From assembly GCA_021793745.1 (NCBI GenBank), contig JAJYSD010000081.1:1-6444 (forward strand): a DNA stretch of 6,444 bases. Direction: 5' to 3'. Origin of the DNA: Bacillota bacterium (GTDB lineage Bacteria; Bacillota; Bacilli; Thermoactinomycetales; DSM-44946). Below are positions 1-6,301 of this stretch, in pieces. Every line of letters begins with the position of its first letter. Within the stretch, counting starts at the first letter, position 1. Under the pieces are notes generated by a model, which saw only the letters and a list, made by a program, of their open reading frames with translations, had not been told where the DNA came from and did not search any database. The translations under genes and the position numbers were made by a program.

Positions 1-535
1 CGCCGAGCTTCCAGTGTACGCGGAGCCAAGGGTCGAAGGGGGCTCCATCCTCCCGTCGCCAGCGGATGTACCGCTCCATCGGTGTGAGGGGGTACAAGCT
101 TTTGCGATTGGGACGCACCGGCGCGATCAGGTGGGCGTATCCGCGCGCTTTGGCCAGCGCTTTCATCACGGAGACCGCCCGGCTGCTGATCCCCTTCCCC
201 CGATGCGTGCGGGCCACGATCACGGCCAGGGCGCAGAGGGTGTTCGGGGAATGACGGGGCGCCTCGAACCCCCGGACAAGGGCACCGTCATAGCCGGAGG
301 GAAGCCCCTCTACCGTTCCGTCCCAATATAACGGAAGGGAATGGCCGCTGGCGAGGACTTCTTCCCTTTCATCGCACAGGACGAATTGCAGAGCGGGATG
401 CTCCTCCAGCACCCGGTTCCAATAATCGGCGTTGTGTCGATCTCCCTCGATCAGATAGTTGGGGAAAGAGCCCTCATGAACCTTTTCGATTCCCTGAAAC
501 AGGTCCCGCCGCTGTTCGAGGGTATATGCCTTCAC
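1..535 (-). CDS. GNAT-family N-acetyltransferase, C-terminus cut off by window edge
   Basis: The minus-strand frame opens at GTG 533-535 and stays open to base 1, giving the first 178 residues. It is assigned to the GNAT superfamily (acetyl-CoA-dependent N-acyltransferases) from a motif-A-like stretch at about residues 103-140: a hydrophobic beta strand (ALAVIVA), then RGKGIS at 112-117, then a helix and RGYAHLIAPVRPN. The canonical pyrophosphate-binding loop is R/Q-x-x-G-x-G/A, and here the last position is Ser. A conserved-looking tail, PLTPMERYIRW followed by DPWLRVHWKLG, resembles a family of uncharacterised bacillar acetyltransferases. The substrate cannot be named. A GGGTGG element lies just upstream of the GTG, a modest ribosome binding site, and no ATG lies nearby in frame. 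The gene starts 13 bases after the stop of the permease gene, so the two are probably co-transcribed. The codon pattern and the start are convincing; the exact function is unknown. Confidence 0.8.
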   Translation of the reverse strand, partial: MKAYTLEQRRDLFQGIEKVHEGSFPNYLIEGDRHNADYWNRVLEEHPALQFVLCDEREEVLASGHSLPLYWDGTVEGLPSGYDGALVRGFEAPRHSPNTLCALAVIVARTHRGKGISSRAVSVMKALAKARGYAHLIAPVRPNRKSLYPLTPMERYIRWRREDGAPFDPWLRVHWKLG

Positions 536-548
536 GGTGACCCACCCT

Positions 549-1907
549 TTATCCGGCCGATTTCTCCGGTTTTTCAGCTTTTTTTGCATCGTATCGCTTC
601 AGGAAACCGCCAATGAGCCACTGGAGGAGGAAGGCGGCCAAAAACGCGTCCAGAGCCGGGATCTGGGTCAATTGAAACAGTTCGAAGCCCCCCTCGCTGG
701 CCGGTGAGGTGGCCAGGCCCACGAGGGTGGCGAGCACCCAGACGGCGATGGCGTGCCAATACAACAAGGGGATTCGCTTGTTTTGGACAAAGGTCATGGT
801 AAAACGGTGCCGGTTCAAAAGATAGTACTCCGCAATGAAGATCCCTCCGATCGGCGAGACGAAGGCCGACAGGATGGTCAGGAAGGTAATGAAGCTGTCG
901 TAGATGTTAAGCACTGCCAAAGCCGTTCCAATCAGTCCGGCCACGATGACCAGGGTTGGCCTCGACCAACGGTGCAAGGCGACGGAGAGGGCGAGTCCCG
1001 TGGAGTACAATCCGTTGTCATTGGTGGTCCAAGTGCCCAGCACGAACAGAATCGCCGCCAATCCACCCCAGCCGATGCCGAACATCACCTTGATGAACTC
1101 GGCGTTGGAGGTATATTTGGCGATGATGACGGCGATCACCAACATCAGGCTGTTGCCGACGAAAAAGCCGACGACGGCAGCCAGAATGGAATCCTTTTTG
1201 GTGCGGGCCCACCGTCCGATATCCGGTGCGGCGATGGCGCCGACGAGGAAGAGAGAGGTGACCAGGGAGGTGGCCATGCCCAGGGGGATCTTGTCCGCCA
1301 CCGGTTCAACCTGGACCGCTTCCCAGAACGACTGGGTGGGGATCACGACGATCAGGACGCCGATCAGGATCCCGAACATGAGGGGGACGGCGATGATGCT
1401 CAGCCATTCGATGGCTTTGTAGCCGATGACCGCGGTGGACATCATCAACAAGCCGCCGACCAGGGCCGCCACCGGCAGGGAGACGTCGATGCCCGCCAAT
1501 TCCTTGAAGATCAATTGTCCGCTGACGGCGAAAAACCCGGTCTGCACACCGAACCAGCCGATTCCGGTGATACCGATGATCAGGGAGGCGATGCGCGCGC
1601 CGTATTCTCCAAAAACAAACCGGGTGAGCATCGCAGTGGACATCCCGGTCTCACTTCCCACATAACAGGTAAGGGCCCCGACCACGGCCAGGATCAGGGA
1701 TCCGACGAAGGTAGCGATCATGGCCTGTTCAAAGGACATCCCCAATCCAATCTGCGTGCCGAGGAGAATTCCCGCCAGATCGATTCCCCCGCCGATCCAA
1801 ATCAAGGATAAGGAAAGCCAATGGCGACGGGAGCTGGCAGGAACCGGTTCCCGCGCATAATCACCGGAGAGGGGATAATGATACTGTTCCGATCCCACGA
1901 TTGGCAC
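549..1907 (-). CDS. codB: Cytosine permease-like NCS1-family transporter (CodB-like)
   Basis: A 452-residue integral membrane protein of the nucleobase:cation symporter-1 (NCS1) family, most like cytosine permease CodB, which imports cytosine with a cation. The family signature is seen as EPVPASSRR before the first membrane helix (20-28), GWFGVQTGFFAVSG in the region of helix 3 (117-130), APDIGRWAR (227-235), WTTNDN (293-298, identical to the CodB substrate-region motif) and SPIGGIFIAEYYL (351-363). About twelve hydrophobic segments span residues 30-436, followed by a short Lys/Glu-rich cytoplasmic tail. The length is slightly above the roughly 420 residues of E. coli CodB because of a longer N-terminus. 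The start is uncertain: GTG 1905-1907 is the longest reading, but GTG 1896-1898 (three codons later) has a better-spaced GGGGTG upstream. No cytosine deaminase gene lies in the window, so the substrate could be another pyrimidine or purine base. Promoters lie just upstream and the acetyltransferase follows 13 bases downstream. Confidence 0.88.
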   Translation of the reverse strand: MPIVGSEQYHYPLSGDYAREPVPASSRRHWLSLSLIWIGGGIDLAGILLGTQIGLGMSFEQAMIATFVGSLILAVVGALTCYVGSETGMSTAMLTRFVFGEYGARIASLIIGITGIGWFGVQTGFFAVSGQLIFKELAGIDVSLPVAALVGGLLMMSTAVIGYKAIEWLSIIAVPLMFGILIGVLIVVIPTQSFWEAVQVEPVADKIPLGMATSLVTSLFLVGAIAAPDIGRWARTKKDSILAAVVGFFVGNSLMLVIAVIIAKYTSNAEFIKVMFGIGWGGLAAILFVLGTWTTNDNGLYSTGLALSVALHRWSRPTLVIVAGLIGTALAVLNIYDSFITFLTILSAFVSPIGGIFIAEYYLLNRHRFTMTFVQNKRIPLLYWHAIAVWVLATLVGLATSPASEGGFELFQLTQIPALDAFLAAFLLQWLIGGFLKRYDAKKAEKPEKSAG

Positions 1908-1944
1908 CCCGCTTTGTGTCGTTTTTTAACTGAATCTCCGCAGT

Positions 1945-1953
1945 ATTATATCA
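1945..1953 (-). promoter_or_regulatory. Extended -10 promoter element upstream of the permease gene (P2)
   Basis: The minus strand carries TGATATAAT: a perfect TATAAT (1945-1950) with TG one base before it. There is no convincing -35 hexamer at the usual distance, so an extended -10 would have to carry the activity. The start would lie near 1938, about 30 bases before the permease start. The 10-base context GTGATATA(A/G)T also occurs in P1, 36 bases upstream. Confidence 0.45.
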
Positions 1954-1980
1954 CAGGACGACATTTACATTTTTTATATT

Positions 1981-2009
1981 ACTATATCACGATAGAATTC
2001 ACTAATCAA
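1981..2009 (-). promoter_or_regulatory. Sigma-A-type promoter upstream of the permease gene (P1)
   Basis: Read on the minus strand, TTGATT (2004-2009) is followed by exactly 17 bases and then TATAGT (1981-1986). The -10 box is preceded by TG plus one base (an extended -10). This fits a vegetative sigma-A promoter for the permease/acetyltransferase operon, with a start near 1974 and a leader of about 65 bases. It is predicted from consensus only. Confidence 0.6.
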
Positions 2010-2096
2010 TTTTAAGTCTAAATAAACAGTATATTATTATAATTGATTTTTGTGGATGAAGGACTCGTAAGCATCGCGAAAGTCCCGGGGGACACC

Positions 2097-2132
2097 AAAC
2101 AGCTCCCCCTGTGGGAGGGGGAGCTGTTTTTT
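2097..2132 (+). terminator. Strong rho-independent terminator hairpin, best oriented on the plus strand
   Basis: AAACAGCTCCCCCT (2097-2110) pairs perfectly with AGGGGGAGCTGTTT (2116-2129) around a five-base loop, GTGGG, making a 14-bp stem. On the plus strand the stem runs into six T (2127-2132), a textbook intrinsic terminator. On the minus strand the same stem is followed only by TTTGG, so it would be a weaker terminator for norB, which ends about 60 bases before it. No plus-strand gene lies in front of it, so its real client is either norB (with a poor U-tract) or an unannotated plus-strand RNA. Confidence 0.75.
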
Positions 2133-2188
2133 CGGTACCGGCTCTGGGCGGAGCGAGGAAGGAGGGTTGCGGATCCGACCGGTAACAC

Positions 2189-3790
2189 CTATCTGTTTCC
2201 CGAACCGCTCACGGGGGTTCCGCCGTCCCGGGCGTAGGGCAGTTCCTCATCGGTGAAGGACCAACCGGTCTTGAGGCCCAGGACGAACCAGCCGAGGACC
2301 AGCGCGCCGGTGGCAAAAATCGTGTCGCCGATGGTCCGCAGCCATACGAAGAGATCGATGATCTCCCGCGACATGAATTCGGCCGAGCGGGCGTACCATG
2401 TACCGTGTTCCACGCTCGCCCAGGTCTGCATCAAGCCGATGGGCAGCAGGCTGAGCAATACCATCAATGCCAGGCCGATATTGATCGCCCAGAAGGAGAA
2501 GGCGAGGGGTTTGTTTTTCCACATGCGGCGGCGGGTGAGTCCCCGCAGGCAGAACAGCATGAGCCCCAGGCCCAACATGCCGTAAACCCCGAACAGCGCC
2601 GTATGACCGTGCACGGAGGTGGTGTTGAGCCCCTGCATATAGTAAAGGGCGATCGGAGGGTTGATGAAGAACCCGAACAGACCCGCCCCCACCAGATTCC
2701 AGAAGGCGACGGCGATAAAGTAATAGATCGGCCATTTGTACGCCTTGACCCAGGGCCGGGCGCGGGATAGGGTCAAATTCTCATAGGCTTCAAATCCGAT
2801 CAGCACCAGGGGGACCACCTCCAGCGCGCTGAAGGTGGCACCGAAGGCCAGGACGCCGATCGGAGTGCCGCTGAAGTACAGGTGGTGGAAGGTGCCGATG
2901 ATCCCGCCGAACAAAAAGACGATCGTCGAAAACAGGACCGATGTGGTGGCTGTCGACATCCGCAGCAATCCCATTCGCGTAAAGAGGAAGGCGATGATCA
3001 CCGTCGCAAATACCTCAAAAAACCCTTCCACCCACAGGTGGACCACCCACCAGCGCCAGTATTCGGCGATGGCCAGGTGGGTATGCTGCCCCCAAAGCAG
3101 TGCCGGGATATAAAATACGGGGATGGCGGTGGAGGCGATGATAAACAGGATGAGCAGATGCCGGTCGTCTTTTTTCTCCCTGAGGGCGGGCCAGATACCC
3201 CGGGCCATCAGGAACAGCCAGAGGAACAGGCCCACCGTCAGGAACAGCTGCCAGAAGCGCCCCAGATCCGTGTATTCATAGCCCTGGTGGCCAAACCAGA
3301 AGTTGGTTTTCAGTCCCAGTCGCTGCTGGACGCCGATCCACTGGCCGGCCAGGGAACCGACCACGATGATGAGCAGGCAGACGAAGAGAAAGTTGACGAA
3401 AAACCGTTGGTATTTCGGTTCCCGGCCGGAAACCGCGGGGGCGACGAACAACCCGGTGGCTATCCAGGCGGTCGCAATCCAGAAGATCCCCAATTGGGTG
3501 TGCCAGGTCCGGGTGATCGAGTAAGGCAACCATTCTGCGAGGGGAATGCCGTAAAAACCGCTCCCCTCCACCTGATAATGGGCGGTGATCGCCCCCAGGC
3601 CGACCTGAATCACCCACAATGCAGCGACCACCCAGAAATACTTGAGGGTCGCCTTCATGGAGGGAGTGGGGGACAGGGCCAGCAAGGGGTCCTTTTCGGG
3701 GAAGGTTTCCTCCAACTCGGCGTGTTGTTGTTTGGCGTAATACCAGGCGAGGGCACCGATGCCGGCCAAAAGCAGCACAAAGCTGACCAC
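2189..3790 (-). CDS. norB: Nitric oxide reductase catalytic part (NorB-like domain of qNor)
   Basis: This 533-residue polytopic membrane segment carries the heme b, heme b3 and FeB centres of nitric oxide reductase. By family analogy the ligands are His97 (WHTQLG) and His396 for low-spin heme b, His394 for heme b3 (both in SVHGHTALFG), and His251, His302 and His303 for FeB (in VVHLWVEGFFE and FHHLYF). Glu255 is the conserved active-site glutamate. About thirteen hydrophobic segments are visible. All these residues are present, so the catalytic core looks intact. The first possible start after the interrupting TAG is GTG 3788-3790, which would begin the chain almost at the first NorB-like helix (VSFVLLLAGIGALAWYY). 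No Shine-Dalgarno sequence stands before it, so independent translation would need reinitiation from the adjacent stop, three bases away. The gene ends at TAG 2189-2191. Confidence 0.85.
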   Translation of the reverse strand: MVSFVLLLAGIGALAWYYAKQQHAELEETFPEKDPLLALSPTPSMKATLKYFWVVAALWVIQVGLGAITAHYQVEGSGFYGIPLAEWLPYSITRTWHTQLGIFWIATAWIATGLFVAPAVSGREPKYQRFFVNFLFVCLLIIVVGSLAGQWIGVQQRLGLKTNFWFGHQGYEYTDLGRFWQLFLTVGLFLWLFLMARGIWPALREKKDDRHLLILFIIASTAIPVFYIPALLWGQHTHLAIAEYWRWWVVHLWVEGFFEVFATVIIAFLFTRMGLLRMSTATTSVLFSTIVFLFGGIIGTFHHLYFSGTPIGVLAFGATFSALEVVPLVLIGFEAYENLTLSRARPWVKAYKWPIYYFIAVAFWNLVGAGLFGFFINPPIALYYMQGLNTTSVHGHTALFGVYGMLGLGLMLFCLRGLTRRRMWKNKPLAFSFWAINIGLALMVLLSLLPIGLMQTWASVEHGTWYARSAEFMSREIIDLFVWLRTIGDTIFATGALVLGWFVLGLKTGWSFTDEELPYARDGGTPVSGSGNR

Positions 3791-3793
3791 GGA

Positions 3794-3796
3794 CTA
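3794..3796 (-). other. In-frame amber codon inside the nitric oxide reductase frame
   Basis: On the minus strand the frame reads ATG GTA ATT TAG TCC GTG GTC AGC. The reading frame is identical on both sides, so only this one codon separates the two halves. A conserved Trp is expected here from recollection of qNor sequences (…W-S-[VL]-[IV]-S before LLLAGIGAL). Confidence 0.9.
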
Positions 3797-4486
3797 AATT
3801 ACCATGGTTCCGGTGGCCACATTGCCGATCAGCGGCTCATGGGGCCAGTTGTTCGTGTAGGTGATATTCTCGCCGGGGCGGTTGGTGGCGCAGGCCCAGG
3901 TCGACCAGAAGAAAAAGGCGTTCAGGGCCCTCATCCGTTGAGGGTCTTTGACCGTATTCTGGGGGATGGCGTATTTGTCCCGCAAATCATCCAGTTTGGG
4001 GTCGCTCCCGAACAATCCGGCATAATGGCGGCTGATGGCCTCGACGGCCTGTGCCCGAATCGGGGAGAGGATCAGGTCGCCCGTTTCCTCCTGATAGGTG
4101 TTGGTCCGGATCTCCTTTTTTAAGCGGGCGCGAAGCATCGCCTGCTTTTCTTGATCCAACGCATCATAGGCCTTGCCGAACTGATCCGTCGCATATTTGT
4201 TGAGGATCCACATCGCTTCCCGGTGCAACCAGTCGGCATTCCAATCCGGCGCCACATAAGCCCCGTGCCCCCAGATGGTTCCCACTTCCTGTCCACCGAT
4301 GGACTGCCAAACGTTTTGCCCATCCCTGATCTCCTTCTCCGTGAACAGGACGTCGCCGTCGGTGGTGACCACCCGTTTGGGGACGGGGGGCATCGTCTGG
4401 TAGATTTCACCTCCGTAATAACCCAAAATGGCGAAGGAAAAGACGAAAACAAGGATCAAACTCCACCAAAGTCTGGCGAGATTCAT
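3794..4486 (-). CDS. norB: Nitric oxide reductase N-terminal part (NorC-like domain of qNor), ends at in-frame TAG
   Basis: The 230 residues match the N-terminal region of quinol-type nitric oxide reductases. A single membrane helix (about residues 8-27, WSLILVFVFSFAILGYY) is followed by an extracytoplasmic domain with family-typical GQNVWQSIGGQEVGTIWGHG (56-75), YVAPDWNADWLHREA (77-91), TNTYQEETG (128-136) and TNRPGENITYTNNWPHEPLIG (201-221). This part corresponds to the NorC subunit of two-subunit cNOR, but there is no CxxCH heme-c motif, as expected for a quinol-dependent enzyme. The ATG start at 4484-4486 is well supported by GGAGG at 4493-4497, seven bases upstream. The frame stops at TAG 3794-3796 just before the next membrane helix. 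On its own this product would be a membrane-anchored domain without catalytic metals. Confidence 0.85.
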   Translation of the reverse strand: MNLARLWWSLILVFVFSFAILGYYGGEIYQTMPPVPKRVVTTDGDVLFTEKEIRDGQNVWQSIGGQEVGTIWGHGAYVAPDWNADWLHREAMWILNKYATDQFGKAYDALDQEKQAMLRARLKKEIRTNTYQEETGDLILSPIRAQAVEAISRHYAGLFGSDPKLDDLRDKYAIPQNTVKDPQRMRALNAFFFWSTWACATNRPGENITYTNNWPHEPLIGNVATGTMVI

Positions 4487-4492
4487 GATTAA

Positions 4493-4497
4493 CCTCC
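4493..4497 (-). promoter_or_regulatory. Ribosome binding site of norB
   Basis: GGAGG on the minus strand lies seven bases before the ATG at 4484-4486. This fixes the start of the nitric oxide reductase N-terminal part. Confidence 0.85.
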
Positions 4498-4547
4498 AGG
4501 TATGCCGCGATTTTGCCTCTATTTTTATCCTGGAGAGGGATTTCTAT

Positions 4548-4576
4548 GTAATAAGGGGTGTGGATCGGAGAAACAA
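4548..4576 (-). promoter_or_regulatory. Possible weak norB promoter
   Basis: On the minus strand TTGTTT (4571-4576) and TATTAC (4548-4553) are separated by 17 bases. The match to the sigma-A consensus is partial, and the -35 box overlaps the T-tract of the upstream terminator. An alternative pair, TTACAT (4546-4551) and TAAAAA (4522-4527), is no better. I see no clear FNR box or NsrR-type palindrome between 4498 and 4574, so NO or oxygen control is not shown. Confidence 0.3.
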
Positions 4577-4607
4577 AAAACTCCTCAGCAGATGACTGCT
4601 CAGGAGT
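4575..4607 (-). terminator. Rho-independent terminator after the HTH-TPR regulator
   Basis: On the minus strand ACTCCTGAGCAG, a TCAT loop and CTGCTGAGGAGT form a 12-bp stem with one mismatch (4580-4607), followed by six T (4575-4580). It lies about 70 bases after the regulator's stop and separates it from norB. Confidence 0.85.
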
Positions 4608-4677
4608 CGAGGCGACATCAGCCGTCCGGGGAGCCGCTCGTTCCTCTGCATCGATTTCGTCCTGTAGGGGAGAGCGG

Positions 4678-6087
4678 TCAGACGCGAAGGGATCGGTGAA
4701 CCCGCAGGCTGCTCGCCGGGGCCGGCGCGGGGACGAAGGTTACAAGCAGGCTCTTCCCTTCCCTTTGCAGCATCCTCCCCTGATTGTCATACATTTCTTC
4801 CTTCACCGTGAACATCCTTTCGGTACAGCGGTAGAACGCCTCTTGGTCCCGCCCTTGATAACACTGGGCAAGGCGGTACCACGATTCATATTCTTTGTCC
4901 CAAAGCCGATATTTTTTGCTGAGTTGAGCCGCCCGGCGGTAATAGGGGATTGCCTCCTCGATGTTGTTCCGGGCGCGGTAAAGATTCCCCATGGATAAGA
5001 GCGCGACGGTCAGGTGCGGCATATCGTTGCCTTCTTCCCCGTTCTTGATCGCTTTGGAGAGGAAGTTTTCGGCTTCCTCCCATTTTTCCTTGTACATATA
5101 CAAAAGGCCGAGCTGAATATAGGTGGCGGCCAGGCGATCCGGCTGGACTTCTTCACTGATGATTCCCGTGGTCAGGCGAAGGCAAGCTTCGGCGTTTTTC
5201 CAATCGCCCTTTTCGATATAGATGCTGCCCAAAACCGTCCACAAATCGAACAGAGCACCGTATTCCTTGTTCAAGCGCGCGATCTGCAATCCTTCCATGC
5301 ATATTTCCACCGCCTCGTCCAGGACGCCGCTCCGACGAAGCAGCTCCACCTTTAACCAGTAAAAGCTGAAAAAGGTTTCCATCTGCTTGATCTTCGGAAG
5401 GTCCTCCCAAACCTGTTCAACCACCTTCAACGCTTCGACCACCCGTCCCATCCGCTCCAAATAGATGGCCTTGTTTCGAAGGAGGGTATAGATGGTATAA
5501 GGTCGCTCCCCGTCGGGATGAAAGGCGGCAAGACCATTTTCCGTATGCTCCAGGGCTTTTTCCAGGTTGTTTTGATGGTAACTGCATAAGCCGAGCATCA
5601 GATAGCAGGTGGAAATCATGTTGGATCGATCGGCGTGGGGTTGCTGTTCAGCGAGTCGGATTCCGTTGGAGAAGGCGCGCTCTGCCTGGCGCCATTTCTT
5701 TTTGCGAAAGAGGACTTTTCCTCGAAGAAAGTAGGCGGAGGGAGCGAGTAGATGGCCGTCGTCGATTCCGGCAGCGTCCAGTTGTTCCAGGGCCTCTTCG
5801 TGCCGGCCCGTATCCGTAAGGGTTTCGATGATCATGAGGCGGAAGCGGAGATCCTCAAGCTCGCGTTGTTCCCCGTTCATAATTTCCGGAAGCTTGTCCA
5901 TGGGGATTTCCAGCTTTTGCAGTAGATACATCACCTTGTCGGGACGGACGTGGGGAATCCCCCGTTCGATATTGCTGATGGTGGCGGGAGAGATCTGATC
6001 GTCCGCCAAATCTTCCAAGCGCAAGCCCTGTTCCTTTCGCACTTTGCGGATGATATCCCCCAGCTCTTTTATCTCTAACGGGTTCAA
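4678..6087 (-). CDS. XRE-type HTH transcriptional regulator with C-terminal TPR repeats (RRNPP-like)
   Basis: A 469-residue cytoplasmic protein. Residues about 8-62 form an XRE/Cro-type helix-turn-helix (DIIRKVRKEQGLRLEDLA, then ISPATISNIERG with the recognition helix). Residues about 85-430 are a series of TPR-like helical repeats, with hallmarks such as LRGKVLFRKKKWRQAERAF (121-139), YLMLGLCSYHQNNLEKALEH (162-181), LGSIYIEKGDWKNAEACL (286-303), LGLLYMYKEKWEEAENFL (326-343) and MGNLYRARNNIEEAIPYY (366-383). This layout is that of RRNPP-type regulators such as NprR and PlcR, which bind short signalling peptides through the TPR domain, but no ligand can be deduced. The start is TTG 6085-6087, chosen because AAGGAG stands nine bases upstream (6097-6102) and the HTH begins right after it. 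The C-terminus ends in an odd Pro/Ala and repeated SLRV tail (PAPAPASSLRVHRSLRV). The gene has its own terminator and lies just upstream of norB; control of norB is unproven. Confidence 0.9.
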   Translation of the reverse strand: MNPLEIKELGDIIRKVRKEQGLRLEDLADDQISPATISNIERGIPHVRPDKVMYLLQKLEIPMDKLPEIMNGEQRELEDLRFRLMIIETLTDTGRHEEALEQLDAAGIDDGHLLAPSAYFLRGKVLFRKKKWRQAERAFSNGIRLAEQQPHADRSNMISTCYLMLGLCSYHQNNLEKALEHTENGLAAFHPDGERPYTIYTLLRNKAIYLERMGRVVEALKVVEQVWEDLPKIKQMETFFSFYWLKVELLRRSGVLDEAVEICMEGLQIARLNKEYGALFDLWTVLGSIYIEKGDWKNAEACLRLTTGIISEEVQPDRLAATYIQLGLLYMYKEKWEEAENFLSKAIKNGEEGNDMPHLTVALLSMGNLYRARNNIEEAIPYYRRAAQLSKKYRLWDKEYESWYRLAQCYQGRDQEAFYRCTERMFTVKEEMYDNQGRMLQREGKSLLVTFVPAPAPASSLRVHRSLRV

Positions 6088-6096
6088 GGCCGATCA

Positions 6097-6102
6097 CTCC
6101 TT
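6097..6102 (-). promoter_or_regulatory. Ribosome binding site deciding the TTG start of the regulator
   Basis: AAGGAG on the minus strand lies nine bases before TTG 6085-6087. There is no ATG or GTG with comparable support near the start of the HTH domain. Confidence 0.75.
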
Positions 6103-6104
6103 CT

Positions 6105-6301
6105 TCCGCTTTTTGTTAAAATAAATATACACCAGTTTATAATCTTCGGGAATAGTGAAAGGGCGGAATGAAAAAACTTTTACATATTTTTATACACCGC
6201 CGCCGCTATACGGTCCGTCGGTCGACAAACGCGGATGGGACGGATTACGGGGTGCAGGGGAGAAGAGGAGGGAAGGGGCGCCCTGGTTCTTCGGAAAGGG
6301 A
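6105..6301. promoter_or_regulatory. Intergenic region upstream of the regulator, with a probable promoter
   Basis: The half next to the regulator (about 6110-6195) is A+T-rich. On the minus strand it offers TATAAA and TATATT as -10 candidates but no good -35 match. TATACACC occurs twice in the same orientation (6126-6133 and 6191-6198) and could be operator half-sites. The other half (6200-6301) is GC-rich. It holds no gene I can support and no clear terminator for the gene at the right edge. Confidence 0.35.

Larger units (their letters stand above)
1908..2188. other. Intergenic region between permease and nitric oxide reductase genes
   Basis: This stretch has no supported protein gene. It contains an A+T-rich half (about 1920-2050) that holds the permease promoters, the strong hairpin at 2097-2132, and a GC-rich remainder next to the norB stop. 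On the plus strand there is a TATAAT (2038-2043) without a good -35 box, then a short possible stem GGACT (2060-2064) / AGTCC (2080-2084), then the terminator. I could not match these to a known riboswitch class. Confidence 0.5.
2189..4486 (-). pseudogene. norB: Quinol-dependent nitric oxide reductase (qNor), reading frame interrupted by one in-frame TAG
   Basis: Read as one frame, the locus gives 765 codons before the terminal TAG, the usual size of a single-chain qNor (about 750-790 residues), with TAG as codon 231. qNor is a membrane enzyme of the heme-copper oxidase superfamily that reduces two NO to N2O using quinol. No frameshift or deletion is seen, and both sides continue in the same frame with good family similarity. 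The family context (…TGTMVI, stop, SVVSFVLLLAGIG…) suggests the stop replaces a Trp codon, TGG to TAG, a single G-to-A change (C-to-T at 3795 on the plus strand). Whether this is a dead gene, a sequencing error, readthrough or two working halves cannot be decided here. The two halves are therefore also listed separately. The gene has its own ribosome binding site and lies downstream of a terminator. Confidence 0.72.

Noticed and set aside
14..331. Plus-strand frames at the left edge
   Set aside because: They are antisense to the GNAT-like acetyltransferase, whose minus-strand frame is continuous to the edge and has recognisable motifs.
753..1811. Long plus-strand open frame (352 codons) across the permease gene
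   Set aside because: Its product is dominated by Asp, Gly, Gln and His in a low-complexity pattern, typical of an antisense shadow of a GC-rich membrane protein gene; the minus strand encodes an unmistakable NCS1 transporter.
2050..2132. Riboswitch in the permease/norB intergenic region
   Set aside because: I compared the pairing elements with remembered purine, preQ1, fluoride, THF and guanidine riboswitch motifs and saw no match. The structure also lies on the strand opposite to both genes.
2043..2237. Plus-strand 64-codon frame through the hairpin region
   Set aside because: It translates the terminator stem and overlaps the end of norB antisense; there is no ribosome binding site and no family resemblance.
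2882..4123. Long plus-strand open frame (413 codons) across the nitric oxide reductase
   Set aside because: It is an antisense shadow with Gly/Gln/Asp/Pro-rich composition, spanning both qNor halves; no domain is recognisable.
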